A stretch of 16,218 nt of DNA from the NCBI GenBank assembly GCA_022749905.1, contig JAKIWU010000012.1:1-16218 (forward strand), written 5' to 3'. A program made the position numbers and the translations under genes. Under the pieces are notes generated by a model, which was not told where the DNA came from, did not search any database, and saw only the letters and a program-made list of their open reading frames with translations. The DNA is from Thermoplasmata archaeon (GTDB taxonomy: Archaea > Thermoplasmatota > Thermoplasmata > Lutacidiplasmatales > UBA184). Below, piece by piece: positions 7,093 to 14,469 of the stretch (its first letter is position 1; each line of letters begins with the position of its first letter).

Positions 7093-9123
7093 CTACCAGA
7101 TCCGAACCCGTTGCTCGTCCGGTCGAAACAAGGGCGATCCGGGCCGGATCGCGAAGGCTTCGGCGAACTCGGGAAGGTTCATCATCGGAAGGAGAGCGCG
7201 GGCTCGTCCCGGTGCGTGCGGATCGACGGTGAGGCGCATGCGGGCCATGTCCTCGCGCACATTTTCCCTCCAGACCTGGGTCCACGCGATGAAGAAGCGC
7301 TGCTCCGGGGTCATGCCGTCGATCGATCGCCGATGGCTCGGAGTGGCCGCGAGGCGCCGTTGGAGCGCCTCGAAGGCGATGCTGAGCCCTCCGATGTCGG
7401 CAATATTCTCGCCGAGGGTGAGGGCGCCGTTCACGCGCGCTCCGGGGAGCGCCTCGTAGCCATCGTACGCCGTGACGACCTTGGCGGCCCGCGTCTCGAA
7501 CTCCTTCGCATCGGCCTCCGTCCACCAGTCCGCGAGGTTCCCGTCGGCCCCGTACTTCCTGCCCTCGTCGTCGAAGCCGTGCGTGATTTCGTGTGCGATG
7601 ACGGCCCCGATGCCTCCAAAGTTGACCGCATCGTCCATCGTGAGGTCGAAGTAGGGGGGCTGAAGAACGCCCGCCGGGAACACGATCTCGTTCTTCGTCG
7701 GGTTGAAGTACGCGTTCACGGTCGGCGGCGTCATCGACCATTCGGTCCGATCCACCGGTCCCCCGAGGCGGGCGAGCTGTCGCCGGTTCTCGAACTCGGA
7801 CGCCCGACGGCGATTTCCGAAGAAGTCGGTGGGGTCGATCGGAATCCTGGAGTAGTCCCGGTAGCGGTCCGGGTGCCCGATCTTCGCGGTGAACCGGTCG
7901 AACTTCGCGAGCGCCTTCTGGCGCGTTGCCGCGGTCATCCAGGCGAGACGCCTGAGGCGGTCTCGGAAGACCTCCCGCAGATCGTCCACGAGGGCCGTCA
8001 TCCGTGCCTTCGCCTCGGGAGGGAAGTAGCGCTCGACGTAGAGCTGCCCGACCGCTTCGCCGATCGACCCGTTCAGGATCCGATAGGCCCGAAGCCATCG
8101 AGGCTCGGGTCGCTCCTGGCCGAGGAGGGTGCGGTGGAAGAACTCGAAATCCGCCTGCTCGACCTCGTCGTGCAAGAGCGGAGCGCCCGCAGTGAAGACG
8201 TGCCAACGCAGGTAGGTCCTCCATTCGACCAAGGGTCGGGCGACGAGCATGCGGTCCAGCGCGTCGAAGAACTCCGGCTGTCCGACGATGACGTGGTCGA
8301 GTTTCCCGAGCCCCTCCGCGTTCAGGTACGAAGACCAGGGCAGGTGGGGGCAACGAGCGACCAGCTCGGAGACGGTGAACTTGTTGTAGTTCTTCTCCGG
8401 GTCGCGCAGCTCGGTCCGTGAACGACTCGCGCTTGCCAGCTCTTTCTCGATCCCGTAGACGATCTCCGCGGAGTTCGCCGCCGCCGCAGCGTCCTCCCCC
8501 AGGAGCCCGAACGACTTCGTGAGGTGCTCGCGGAAGGCGCTCGCCTGCTTCGCGAACTTCTCCGAGAGGTAATAGTCGCGATCGGGGAGAGAGAGGCCCC
8601 CCTGCACGAGGTAGAGCGCGTAGACGCTGCTGTCTTTTTCGTCGGGGCCCGTATACAGATTGAAGCAGCCGCCGCCGTCCATGGCGTGGATCGCGGCGAG
8701 GAGCCGGAACATCTCCTCGGGGGAACGCGTGCGCGCGATGCTGTCGAGGAGGGGGCGGAGCGGTTCGAACCGAAGGTCCTCGATCTTCGGAAGATTCATG
8801 GCGGATGCGTAGAATTCGCCCACGAGGCGCCGGATGGGATCCGGCTCTGCGCTGCCCTGTGCGAGGCACTCCTCGAGGAGCCCGTGGATGAGCTCGTGGT
8901 TCCGCTCCGCGAGCTCGCTGAAGGAGCTCCACCCCGCCTTGTCCGGTGGGACCGGATTATTCTTGATCCAGCCACCGGCGGCGAACTGGTAAAAATCGAC
9001 CGTTGGATCGACCGAGCGGTCCATGGAATCGAGGGAGAAGCGAGGTATGCGGACGGAGGGGGTTGGGGGGCCCGCCGGGCCAACCCCGGGAGGCGAAGGG
9101 CTCTCGAGGTTCCGTTCCGGCAT
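7093..9123 (-). CDS. M13 family zinc metallopeptidase (neprilysin/PepO-like)
   Basis: This 676-residue peptidase matches the full M13 architecture. The N-terminal domain opens with SVDPTVDFYQFAAGGWIKNN. The catalytic domain carries NAYFNPTKNEIVFPAGVLQPP, the zinc motif HEITH (His511, Glu512, His515) followed by GFDDEGRKY, and ENIADIGG with the third zinc ligand Glu572 and Asp576. The C-terminal RVNGPLRN-type substrate loop is altered near the end (MMNLPEFAEAFAIRPGSPLF). It would cleave short peptides. No signal peptide or membrane helix is visible, so a cytoplasmic oligopeptidase is likely. ATG 9123 was chosen; the in-frame extension to 9318 has poorer third-position GC and Pro-rich filler. 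ATG at about 9024 is another option. It lies alone between two other minus-strand units. Confidence 0.92.
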   Translation of the reverse strand: MPERNLESPSPPGVGPAGPPTPSVRIPRFSLDSMDRSVDPTVDFYQFAAGGWIKNNPVPPDKAGWSSFSELAERNHELIHGLLEECLAQGSAEPDPIRRLVGEFYASAMNLPKIEDLRFEPLRPLLDSIARTRSPEEMFRLLAAIHAMDGGGCFNLYTGPDEKDSSVYALYLVQGGLSLPDRDYYLSEKFAKQASAFREHLTKSFGLLGEDAAAAANSAEIVYGIEKELASASRSRTELRDPEKNYNKFTVSELVARCPHLPWSSYLNAEGLGKLDHVIVGQPEFFDALDRMLVARPLVEWRTYLRWHVFTAGAPLLHDEVEQADFEFFHRTLLGQERPEPRWLRAYRILNGSIGEAVGQLYVERYFPPEAKARMTALVDDLREVFRDRLRRLAWMTAATRQKALAKFDRFTAKIGHPDRYRDYSRIPIDPTDFFGNRRRASEFENRRQLARLGGPVDRTEWSMTPPTVNAYFNPTKNEIVFPAGVLQPPYFDLTMDDAVNFGGIGAVIAHEITHGFDDEGRKYGADGNLADWWTEADAKEFETRAAKVVTAYDGYEALPGARVNGALTLGENIADIGGLSIAFEALQRRLAATPSHRRSIDGMTPEQRFFIAWTQVWRENVREDMARMRLTVDPHAPGRARALLPMMNLPEFAEAFAIRPGSPLFRPDEQRVRIW

Positions 9124-9439
9124 GCTCGTAGGAGAGGGGTCGACCGTACGCGCGTGGGTTGAAGGCCCTTCGGGTTCCGCCCAAACTGGCGCGATTCTGG
9201 CACCCCCTAGCCTCGTCTCGGTCGGCGCGTCGCGCTCAACCTCGACGGGATCGGTCGCCCTCACCGGATCCGGGTCAGGGGTCCGGGGAACACGGATCGG
9301 AGGTACCTCCGCATCCATGTCCCACGGACACCGTCAGACCGGCCGCTGGTCCTTGAAGCCACCGAGGGCCATCGAATCCCCCATGACGTAAGGGAGTTGA
9401 GTCCCCGCGGATGGCGTCGCCGAAACGCGCTGGGGCCCG
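9124..9439. other. 316-bp stretch upstream of the M13 gene
   Basis: This stretch lies between the nucleotidyltransferase stop and the chosen M13 start, both on the minus strand. The peptidase frame stays open up to an ATG at 9318, but that extension reads as Pro/Asp-rich residues with lower third-position GC than the gene body. It is more likely leader or promoter DNA. No clear TATA box, hairpin or RNA was identified. Confidence 0.4.
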
Positions 9440-9994
9440 CTAGCCTTGCAGCGCAAGTCGGAGTCTTCTCAGGTCCGCTGCGACCCCTTCGTATTTCGCC
9501 ATCGTTCCGAGATACTCCCAATCGAGGTCCCGATCGCGCGCCAGTTGGACCGCCTGCGAGAACAGCCCCTTGGAGTGCTCGCGCGATGCCCTCCAAAGAC
9601 GCCGAAGGATGAGGGGCTCGACCGCGCTGATGAACACCGTGCCGTGCGGGGTCACCACCTTCCGCGGAGCGAGGCCCGAGCTGTCCCTCGGACCGACGAG
9701 GTCGACGAGGCCAAGTCCCTTCTTGACCCAATAGGTGCGGGCACTTCGGCCCGTGACCTCTTGAAAGCTCCACCGACGGAGCACTCCGATGATCGGCCCC
9801 CGCGATCCGACCACGGCCGCGTCCTGCGACACATAGACGCGGGACGAAAGGTAGATCGCGGTCGCCGATTCGCCGACGATCTCGACGTCGATCCCGCTCT
9901 CCTTGGCGAGCAAGGCCCCGAACCACGCGATCCGCTCCTCGGCCGAGGGTGCGGCCTTGAGGAGCGTGTCGAATTTCTTGGCGCTAGTGCGCAT
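9440..9994 (-). CDS. nucleotidyltransferase-like protein with altered catalytic motif
   Basis: This 184-residue protein resembles archaeal MNT/AbiEii/DUF6036-type nucleotidyltransferases. It has a GxS loop (VGESATAIYLSS, residues 40-51), the strand bearing the metal-binding acids (VSQDAAVVG), a third acidic position in LGLVDLV (Asp98), then a helical C-terminal region with SAVEPLILRRLWRASREHSKG and LDWEYL. The second acid of the usual D-x-D is Ala60 (D58-A59-A60), so NTP transfer is doubtful. The ATG at 9994 lies inside the end of the upstream winged-helix gene with an 11-base overlap, giving a coupled pair with the layout of AbiE-like toxin-antitoxin systems. It may be an inactive relative with a binding or regulatory role. 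Confidence 0.72.
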   Translation of the reverse strand: MRTSAKKFDTLLKAAPSAEERIAWFGALLAKESGIDVEIVGESATAIYLSSRVYVSQDAAVVGSRGPIIGVLRRWSFQEVTGRSARTYWVKKGLGLVDLVGPRDSSGLAPRKVVTPHGTVFISAVEPLILRRLWRASREHSKGLFSQAVQLARDRDLDWEYLGTMAKYEGVAADLRRLRLALQG

Positions 9995-10283
9995 GGCGAG
10001 GCCGCATCCCGAACCTAGCGAGGAGACCGTCCTTCTCGGCCCGGCGTTCCTCCGAGCTCCGGTGCGACCTCGCGATCAGGAATGCCCGAAGAAGGTCATC
10101 GGTGAGGACCCAACCTCTCGGGGATTGCTCCGTGACGTCCGGGAGCGACTTGAGGATCCGCAAGACCTGGATGGGCTCGGCTTCGACGATCCGGGCAACG
10201 GCGTAGGCCGTCTGGGGTCTCGGCACCCGGGCCAACTGGTCGAGCACCCGCGCACGAGTCTCGCTCCCAAAGAGCGGATCCAT
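9984..10283 (-). CDS. small winged-helix protein, partner of nucleotidyltransferase
   Basis: This 99-residue protein has a winged-helix fold. The first helix is SETRARVLDQLARV, the second TAYAVARIVEA, the recognition helix EPIQVLRILKSL, and the wing includes RGWVLTDD. The C-terminal third is a basic helix (AFLIARSHRSSEERRAEKD). It likely binds DNA and may repress its own operon: a perfect 15-bp dyad (10309-10323) covers the TATA position, centred ~27 bases before the ATG at 10283. That promoter geometry supports a leaderless start here. It overlaps the nucleotidyltransferase gene by 11 bases. Autoregulated HTH/nucleotidyltransferase pairs are known from type IV toxin-antitoxin families, but assignment to one is inference. 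Confidence 0.8.
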   Translation of the reverse strand: MDPLFGSETRARVLDQLARVPRPQTAYAVARIVEAEPIQVLRILKSLPDVTEQSPRGWVLTDDLLRAFLIARSHRSSEERRAEKDGLLARFGMRPRHAH

Positions 10284-10308
10284 GATGCGCCGAGGAATCG
10301 CTGGCTAG

Positions 10309-10323
10309 TATACGTTTCGTATA
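10309..10323 (-). promoter_or_regulatory. TATA box within a perfect dyad (putative operator)
   Basis: The sequence TATACG-AAA-CGTATA is a perfect inverted repeat, and its TATA core is centred about 27 bases upstream of the ATG at 10283. This is the position of an archaeal TATA box for a leaderless mRNA. A dyad over the TATA box is a typical operator for a self-repressing winged-helix protein, here the first gene of the operon. Its other edge lies 2 bases from the 3' end of tRNA-Ala. Confidence 0.65.
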
Positions 10324-10324
10324 A

Positions 10325-10396
10325 TGGACTGGTCGGGATTTGAACCCGAGGCCTCCGGTTTGCAAAACCGGCGATCTTCCGCTGATCTACCAGCCC
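10325..10396 (-). tRNA. tRNA-Ala (anticodon UGC)
   Basis: On the minus strand a complete 72-base cloverleaf can be drawn. The acceptor is GGGCTGG paired with CCAGTCC and discriminator A, with the G3-U70 wobble that identifies alanine tRNA. The D-arm is GATC/GATC. The anticodon stem CCGGT/ACCGG has loop TTTGCAA (anticodon UGC), and the T-arm is TCGGG-TTCAAAT-CCCGA. CCA is not encoded and no intron is present. It lies 28 bases after the Nudix gene and 41 bases before the winged-helix gene. Confidence 0.96.
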
Positions 10397-10421
10397 GCGA
10401 TCCTCTGGGTCGGTTGCGTCG

Positions 10422-10428
10422 CTATTAC
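10422..10428 (-). promoter_or_regulatory. possible box A of tRNA-Ala
   Basis: GTAATAG on the minus strand is centred about 29 bases upstream of the mature tRNA 5' end, a suitable archaeal TATA position. It overlaps the stop codon of the Nudix gene. It is short and weak, so read-through from the Nudix gene is an alternative. Confidence 0.3.
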
Positions 10429-11165
10429 TCCTTCTGCCGGAGCCCTCGCGGAGCCGCCTTCTCGCGCGTGGTCCTGTAGGCCTCCGCGAGTTTCGGGACG
10501 ACGCGGAACTGCGCGATCTCTCCCGGCCGGATCCACGTCGATCGTGTGTGCTCCCAGTTCAGCACCACGTGCGGATCGTGCACCCGGAAGCGACAGGGAT
10601 GAATCCGGAAGATCCGCGCCGCGTTTCGGACAAGGAGATGCTTCCCGATCGCAGGCGACTCGAGCTCGCTCGGAGCTACTCCGAGCTCTTCCGAGATCTC
10701 CCGTCGGGCCTCGGCGAGCACGCCCGTTCCCTCCATCGTCCCGGAGACCGCGGCCCACCACCCTCGGAACGTCCGGACCTTCGAGGATCGTCGGAGGAGA
10801 AGGATCCGCCCCGCGTCGTTTTCGAGGAACGCGGTCACCACGTTGATCTCGCGAACGTCGGGGAGCCGGAGGATCCCCCGCCTTCCGTCAAGGGTCGCAT
10901 GGTCGCCGCGCCGTAGCAGATCGAGCTCGATTCCCTCGAGGATCGGAAGCGATTGGAGGGCCACCGGGACCCGACGGCGGGCGGGTACCTCCAGGATCAC
11001 ACCGCTAGGCCGGGACTGGACGAGTCGGGAGACGCCCTGGGGAGTAAGCCGCTTCAAGGCGACGAGGGCAGTACTCGAGGGAATCCTCCCTCGCGCCCTC
11101 GGTGCGAACGCCACCGTTCCTCGAACGATTCCCGCCCGACCGATCGAGCGCCCGGAGAGTTCCAC
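10425..11165 (-). CDS. swivelling (PEP-utiliser-like) domain fused to Nudix hydrolase
   Basis: From the GTG at 11165 the protein has 246 residues. The first ~105 resemble the swivelling/phosphohistidine-type domain: opening SGRSIGRAGIVRGTV, closing IELDLLRRGDHATLDGRRGILRL, where that family ends with a GDxVxVDGxxGxV pattern. No histidine appears at the phospho-carrier position. The second half is a Nudix domain: FLENDAGRILLLRRSSKVRTFRGWW, then REISEELGV (155-163) with intact metal-binding glutamates, although Thr147 replaces the first Glu of the motif. It should hydrolyse a nucleoside-diphosphate-linked compound. A longer in-frame ORF to 11480 runs into the divergent LLM gene and is not protein-like. 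GGAGG lies 13 bases before the GTG. Confidence 0.75.
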   Translation of the reverse strand: MELSGRSIGRAGIVRGTVAFAPRARGRIPSSTALVALKRLTPQGVSRLVQSRPSGVILEVPARRRVPVALQSLPILEGIELDLLRRGDHATLDGRRGILRLPDVREINVVTAFLENDAGRILLLRRSSKVRTFRGWWAAVSGTMEGTGVLAEARREISEELGVAPSELESPAIGKHLLVRNAARIFRIHPCRFRVHDPHVVLNWEHTRSTWIRPGEIAQFRVVPKLAEAYRTTREKAAPRGLRQKE

Positions 11166-11273
11166 TCCGGCCCGGAGACCTCCGCCCTTCTTCCCTCCGC
11201 AGGGGACGGGAGATCTCCCCGCCCCCCGCCCGGGGTCCGAAAGGAGGATGAATCGACCGCAAGTCGGTCGGCC

Positions 11274-12257
11274 ATGCGGATCGGAGCCTTCTCGGTCGTG
11301 GATGGCTTCCCGCCGAGCACCGGCGAGGGTCGCGACCGGTACCAGGAGGTGCTCCAGCTCTCCGAGGGCTGTGACCGAGCCGGGCTTTCCTCCTTCTGGG
11401 TCGCCGAGCATCATTTCCACGATGGCGGGGTCTGCCCGAACCCTGCGGTGCTCCTCGCCGCCGCGAGCCAACGAACCCAACGGATCCGGCTCGGCGTGCT
11501 CGTCAGCGTCCTACCGTTCCACGATCCCGTCGATCTCGCCGAGCAGTACGGCCTCCTGGATCGCCTGACCCACGGGCGCCTCAATCTCGGGCTCGGAAGT
11601 GGCTACATCCCCCTCGAGTTCGAAGGGTTCGGGATCGATCCAGCGTCGAAACGCGATCGCTTCGATCGGACGCTCGAGACCATGCTCGCGGCGTTCCGCG
11701 GAGATCTGGTCCGAGGTGCCGGGCCTTCCTCGACCGAGGTCCGCGTCAATGTACGCCCTCAGCAGGCGCCGGCGCCGCCGCTCTGGATCGCCGTTCAGCG
11801 GCGCGAAGCCCTCCCGTTCGTCGCGCGACGGAGCGTCTCGGTCGCCTTGATCCCCTACGCGACGCTCGACTCCCTTGAAGAACTCAAGGACGAGGTCACG
11901 GAATTCCGCGAGGCCCTTCCTGCGGGATCCTCTGCCACGGTCTCGGCGGCGTTCCACGTGTACGCCGGTCCCAACGTCCCCCTCGCCCGTGCCGCGCTCC
12001 AGCGGTATCTCGATGCGCGACGTGCGACCCAAAGCGTGCACTACCTCGAAAAAGTGCAACGGGACGCCCGGCACGCCGACGTGGGGCACCTCGAACGCTC
12101 GGGGCTGGCCGTGCTGGGATCCCCACCCGAGGCCGCGAAGCAGATCGCGCGGATTCGGGAAACGGGAATCGACGAGCTGCTCGGGATCTTCGATTTCGGG
12201 GGGCTGCCCTCGTCGGAAGTTCTCGCTTCGGTCCGCGCGGTGGGCGACCTCCTCTGA
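11274..12257 (+). CDS. LLM-class flavin-dependent oxidoreductase (luciferase-like)
   Basis: This 327-residue TIM-barrel enzyme is of the bacterial-luciferase/F420 family. Visible marks are the N-terminal RIGAFSVVDGFPPS, FWVAEHHF (41-48), RIRLGVLVSVLPFHDPVDLAEQ (70-91), DRLTHGRLNLGLGSGY (96-111), KRDRFDRTLETM, and the C-terminal GIDELLGIFDFGGL. It transfers electrons between a flavin or F420 and an organic substrate; which cofactor is used cannot be told from sequence. The ATG at 11274 begins at the conserved first strand. AAGGAGG lies 26 bases upstream with a 6-bp stem-loop between it and the ATG. It is divergent from the Nudix gene, with a 108-bp spacer, and is followed by the ABC transporter promoter. 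Confidence 0.92.
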   Translation: MRIGAFSVVDGFPPSTGEGRDRYQEVLQLSEGCDRAGLSSFWVAEHHFHDGGVCPNPAVLLAAASQRTQRIRLGVLVSVLPFHDPVDLAEQYGLLDRLTHGRLNLGLGSGYIPLEFEGFGIDPASKRDRFDRTLETMLAAFRGDLVRGAGPSSTEVRVNVRPQQAPAPPLWIAVQRREALPFVARRSVSVALIPYATLDSLEELKDEVTEFREALPAGSSATVSAAFHVYAGPNVPLARAALQRYLDARRATQSVHYLEKVQRDARHADVGHLERSGLAVLGSPPEAAKQIARIRETGIDELLGIFDFGGLPSSEVLASVRAVGDLL

Positions 12258-12335
12258 ACCCCGTGGCGGGACCGACGCAACGCGAGAGAGATCAGCTCCG
12301 GTCGGTGCGCGCTCGGTCCGGTTCGCGGACGGAGC

Positions 12336-12345
12336 GGATATATCC
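12336..12345 (+). promoter_or_regulatory. archaeal TATA box of the ABC transporter operon
   Basis: GGATATATCC, a perfect 10-bp palindrome, is centred about 26.5 bases upstream of the ATG at 12367. The spacing fits a leaderless archaeal mRNA. It is the clearest AT-rich promoter element in the window. Confidence 0.75.
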
Positions 12346-12366
12346 TGCGCTGTCAGGGGCCGACCG

Positions 12367-13317
12367 ATGACGAGCCCGTCCATCCGCGCAGAGGGCCTGA
12401 CGAAGCGGTTCGGGCCCACGCTCGCACTCGACCGCCTCGACCTCAAGATCGAGGGATCGAAGTGCGTGGGGTTCCTCGGGCCGAACGGCGCGGGAAAGAC
12501 GACGGCGCTGAAGATGTTCACCGACATGATCTTCCCGACCGCGGGCGAGGCGTTCCTCAACGAGGTGTCGGTCCAGAAGGACCGCAAACGTGCTCTCGCC
12601 GCGTGCGGGGTCCTGATCGAGACGCCCGAGATCTATCCCTCGCTCACCCCGACCGAAGCGCTGCAGATGGTGGGGAAGCTCCGTGGCCTTTCCGACGCCG
12701 CTCTCGCCGACCGGATCCCGGGCGTGCTCGCCGAGGTCAAGATGGGCGAGTGGGCGAACAAGAAGGTCGGAAAATTCTCGAAGGGGATGAAGCAACGGAT
12801 CAACATCGCGGCTGCGCTCCTCCCGGATCCGGAGATCCTCCTCCTCGACGAGCCCACCACCGGCCTCGATCCGCGAGGGATGGCGGAGGTACGCGACATC
12901 ATCCGTGGCCTGAAGCGAGGCCAGCGCCTGATCTTCATGAGCAGCCACCTCCTCGCCGAGGTCTCCGACGTCTGCGACGAGGTCGCGCTTCTCAACCGGG
13001 GAAAGCTCCTCTTCTACGACACGATCTCGAACGTGAGCACCCAGTTCGCCCGGGGGCAACGCGCGATCGACGTGGGATTCTCCCGCCCGATCGACGACGC
13101 GACGCTCGGGACGAAGCTCGCGCAACTCACGGGGATCGCCTCGTGGGAACGGATGGATCCGCTCCGCGTCCGGTTGAAGCTCTCGGGGGGCACGGATGGC
13201 TCGATCGAGCGACTGTTCTCCGAGGTCGCTGGCTTGGGCGTCGGCGCCGTTCGGTTCCAGGAGTCGGCGAGCGCCCTCGAGGAGGTCTACATGACCCAGG
13301 TCGAGAGGGGGGACTAG
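12367..13317 (+). CDS. ABC transporter ATP-binding protein
   Basis: This 316-residue ATPase is of the ABC-2 export class. It shows Walker A GPNGAGKTT (38-46), a Q-loop region reading GVLIETPEIYPSL as in BcrA/drug-resistance types, signature FSKGMKQR (137-144), Walker B ILLLDEP (157-163) and H-loop SSHLL (His194). A C-terminal extension of about 90 residues (LFYDTISNVSTQF onward) resembles the accessory domain of this class. It drives export with the membrane protein encoded 2 bases downstream. ATG 12367 is supported by the TATA palindrome ~27 bases upstream; the longer open frame from 11875 is a shadow of the LLM gene. The substrate is unknown. Confidence 0.95.
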   Translation: MTSPSIRAEGLTKRFGPTLALDRLDLKIEGSKCVGFLGPNGAGKTTALKMFTDMIFPTAGEAFLNEVSVQKDRKRALAACGVLIETPEIYPSLTPTEALQMVGKLRGLSDAALADRIPGVLAEVKMGEWANKKVGKFSKGMKQRINIAAALLPDPEILLLDEPTTGLDPRGMAEVRDIIRGLKRGQRLIFMSSHLLAEVSDVCDEVALLNRGKLLFYDTISNVSTQFARGQRAIDVGFSRPIDDATLGTKLAQLTGIASWERMDPLRVRLKLSGGTDGSIERLFSEVAGLGVGAVRFQESASALEEVYMTQVERGD

Positions 13318-13319
13318 CC

Positions 13320-14231
13320 GTGGTTGCGAATCCTGTCGCCTCGAGTTCCGTCGCCGCGGGCCCCCAAGGGGGTGGGCGGACCGCGATCGCCGCGACGCTC
13401 CCCGGCACCCTGGACCAGATCGTCCGGCTTACCCGCTTCCAATTCCGGGATTACCTGCGCTCGCGCCGGTTCATCCTGATGTTCGCCATCGTCGGGGTGA
13501 TCGGACTGATCCTTACTTCGGTCGTCGGGTACTTCCGACCCGCGTTCATCTCCGATCCCCTCGCCTTCTACGGCTCGCTCTGGGGGGGCGGCGTTCCGTT
13601 CGTCGTCGTGCTCGCCGCGGTCATCTACGGCGCCGATGCGATCGCGGGCGAGTTCCAGAACAAGACCGGCTATTTCCTGATGGGCTTGCCGATCCGCCGG
13701 ATCACCGTCTACACCGGGAAATTCATCGCGGCGTTCCTGGCATCGCTCGCTGCGGTGGCCCTCTTCGCGGCGATCCTCGTCGCGAACGGCGCCTACTATC
13801 TCGGCGGCAACGCCCTCCCCTGGCAGCTCGGTGAATCGTTCATCCTCGCCGTGGTCTATCTCCTCGCGGTCCTCGCCGCCGCGATGATGTTCAGCTCGAT
13901 GTTCAAGACCAGCAGCTACGCCACGCTCCTCGTCGCGCTGCTCTTCCTGATCGGGTTCTCGCTCCTCCAAGCCGTGGTCTCGGGGCTCGCGAACATCACC
14001 CCCTGGTTCGTGATCACCTACGCGAACACGATCATCGGCGGTGTGCTCAGCAACTCGTGCGAGAACCAGCCGGGGATGCACACCTGCAAGGTCGGGGGCG
14101 GTCCCGGAGGTGGTTTCTCGATCACGGTGAACAACGCGACCATTCCGGAAGGTGCCGCGATCATGATCGCATACTTCCTCCTGACCGCAGTCGCGGGCAT
14201 CTTCCTCTTCGAGCGCGAGGAGTTCAGCTAG
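13320..14231 (+). CDS. ABC-2 type transporter permease
   Basis: From the GTG at 13320 the protein has 303 residues with about six membrane helices: RFILMFAIVGVIGLILTSVV, PFVVVLAAVIYGADAI, AAFLASLAAVALFAAILV, FILAVVYLLAVLAAAMM, LLVALLFLIGFSLLQAVV and IMIAYFLLTAVAGIFLF. A soluble start of about 40 residues precedes them. The stretch AGEFQNKTGYFLMGLPIRR between helices 2 and 3 is the typical ABC-2 coupling region. A loop of ~45 residues before the last helix has two Cys (NSCENQPGMHTC) and sequon-like NAT, facing out if topology is standard. The GTG follows the ATPase stop by 2 bases, with a G-rich ribosome-binding stretch (GAGGGGGG) before it. The ORF continuing upstream to 12462 is a shadow of the ATPase. 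Confidence 0.92.
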   Translation: MVANPVASSSVAAGPQGGGRTAIAATLPGTLDQIVRLTRFQFRDYLRSRRFILMFAIVGVIGLILTSVVGYFRPAFISDPLAFYGSLWGGGVPFVVVLAAVIYGADAIAGEFQNKTGYFLMGLPIRRITVYTGKFIAAFLASLAAVALFAAILVANGAYYLGGNALPWQLGESFILAVVYLLAVLAAAMMFSSMFKTSSYATLLVALLFLIGFSLLQAVVSGLANITPWFVITYANTIIGGVLSNSCENQPGMHTCKVGGGPGGGFSITVNNATIPEGAAIMIAYFLLTAVAGIFLFEREEFS

Positions 14232-14428
14232 CGGCCGATCCGCGGGCCACCTTCCCCGAAGCCCGGTGCCAGGGAATCGCCTCCGGAACCTTGAGACCCC
14301 GAATCGCGGGTTCGAGGAGCCTCCCCGATCCCTTCCAGCGGAAACGGGGGGGTTGTCCGCTCCGTGTCGGCCACAAATCTCCGTTAGAGAACCGGGTCGG
14401 ACCCCCCCTCTTCCTGTGGACGCCGGTG

Positions 14429-14443
14429 TTTATGTACGACATA
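14429..14443 (+). promoter_or_regulatory. putative TATA region with dyad before the small-ORF operon
   Basis: TTTATGTA (14429-14436) is TATA-like, and TATGT-ACG-ACATA (14431-14443) is a perfect inverted repeat overlapping it. Transcription would begin near 14459, giving an ~11-base leader before the ATG at 14470. The region stands out as AT-rich in a GC-rich surrounding. Confidence 0.4.
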
Positions 14444-14469
14444 CGTCCGACAGATGCGTCAGAGCACCC

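Noticed and set aside
9124..9318. N-terminal extension of the M13 peptidase to ATG 9318
   Set aside because: The added 65 residues are Pro/Asp-rich with lower third-position GC and match no part of the family; the start at 9123 gives a normal length.
11166..11480. N-terminal extension of the Nudix gene
   Set aside because: It runs across the start of the divergent LLM gene, which is strongly supported, and has no protein-like features.
12462..13319. Upstream part of the frame leading into the ABC permease
   Set aside because: It lies in another frame over the ATPase gene and is Arg/Gly/Pro-rich; GTG 13320 with its ribosome-binding site is the sensible start.
14296..14335. tRNA T-arm-like GGGTTCGAG after the ABC permease
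   Set aside because: The flanking bases do not pair into a T-stem and no acceptor or anticodon arm can be drawn.
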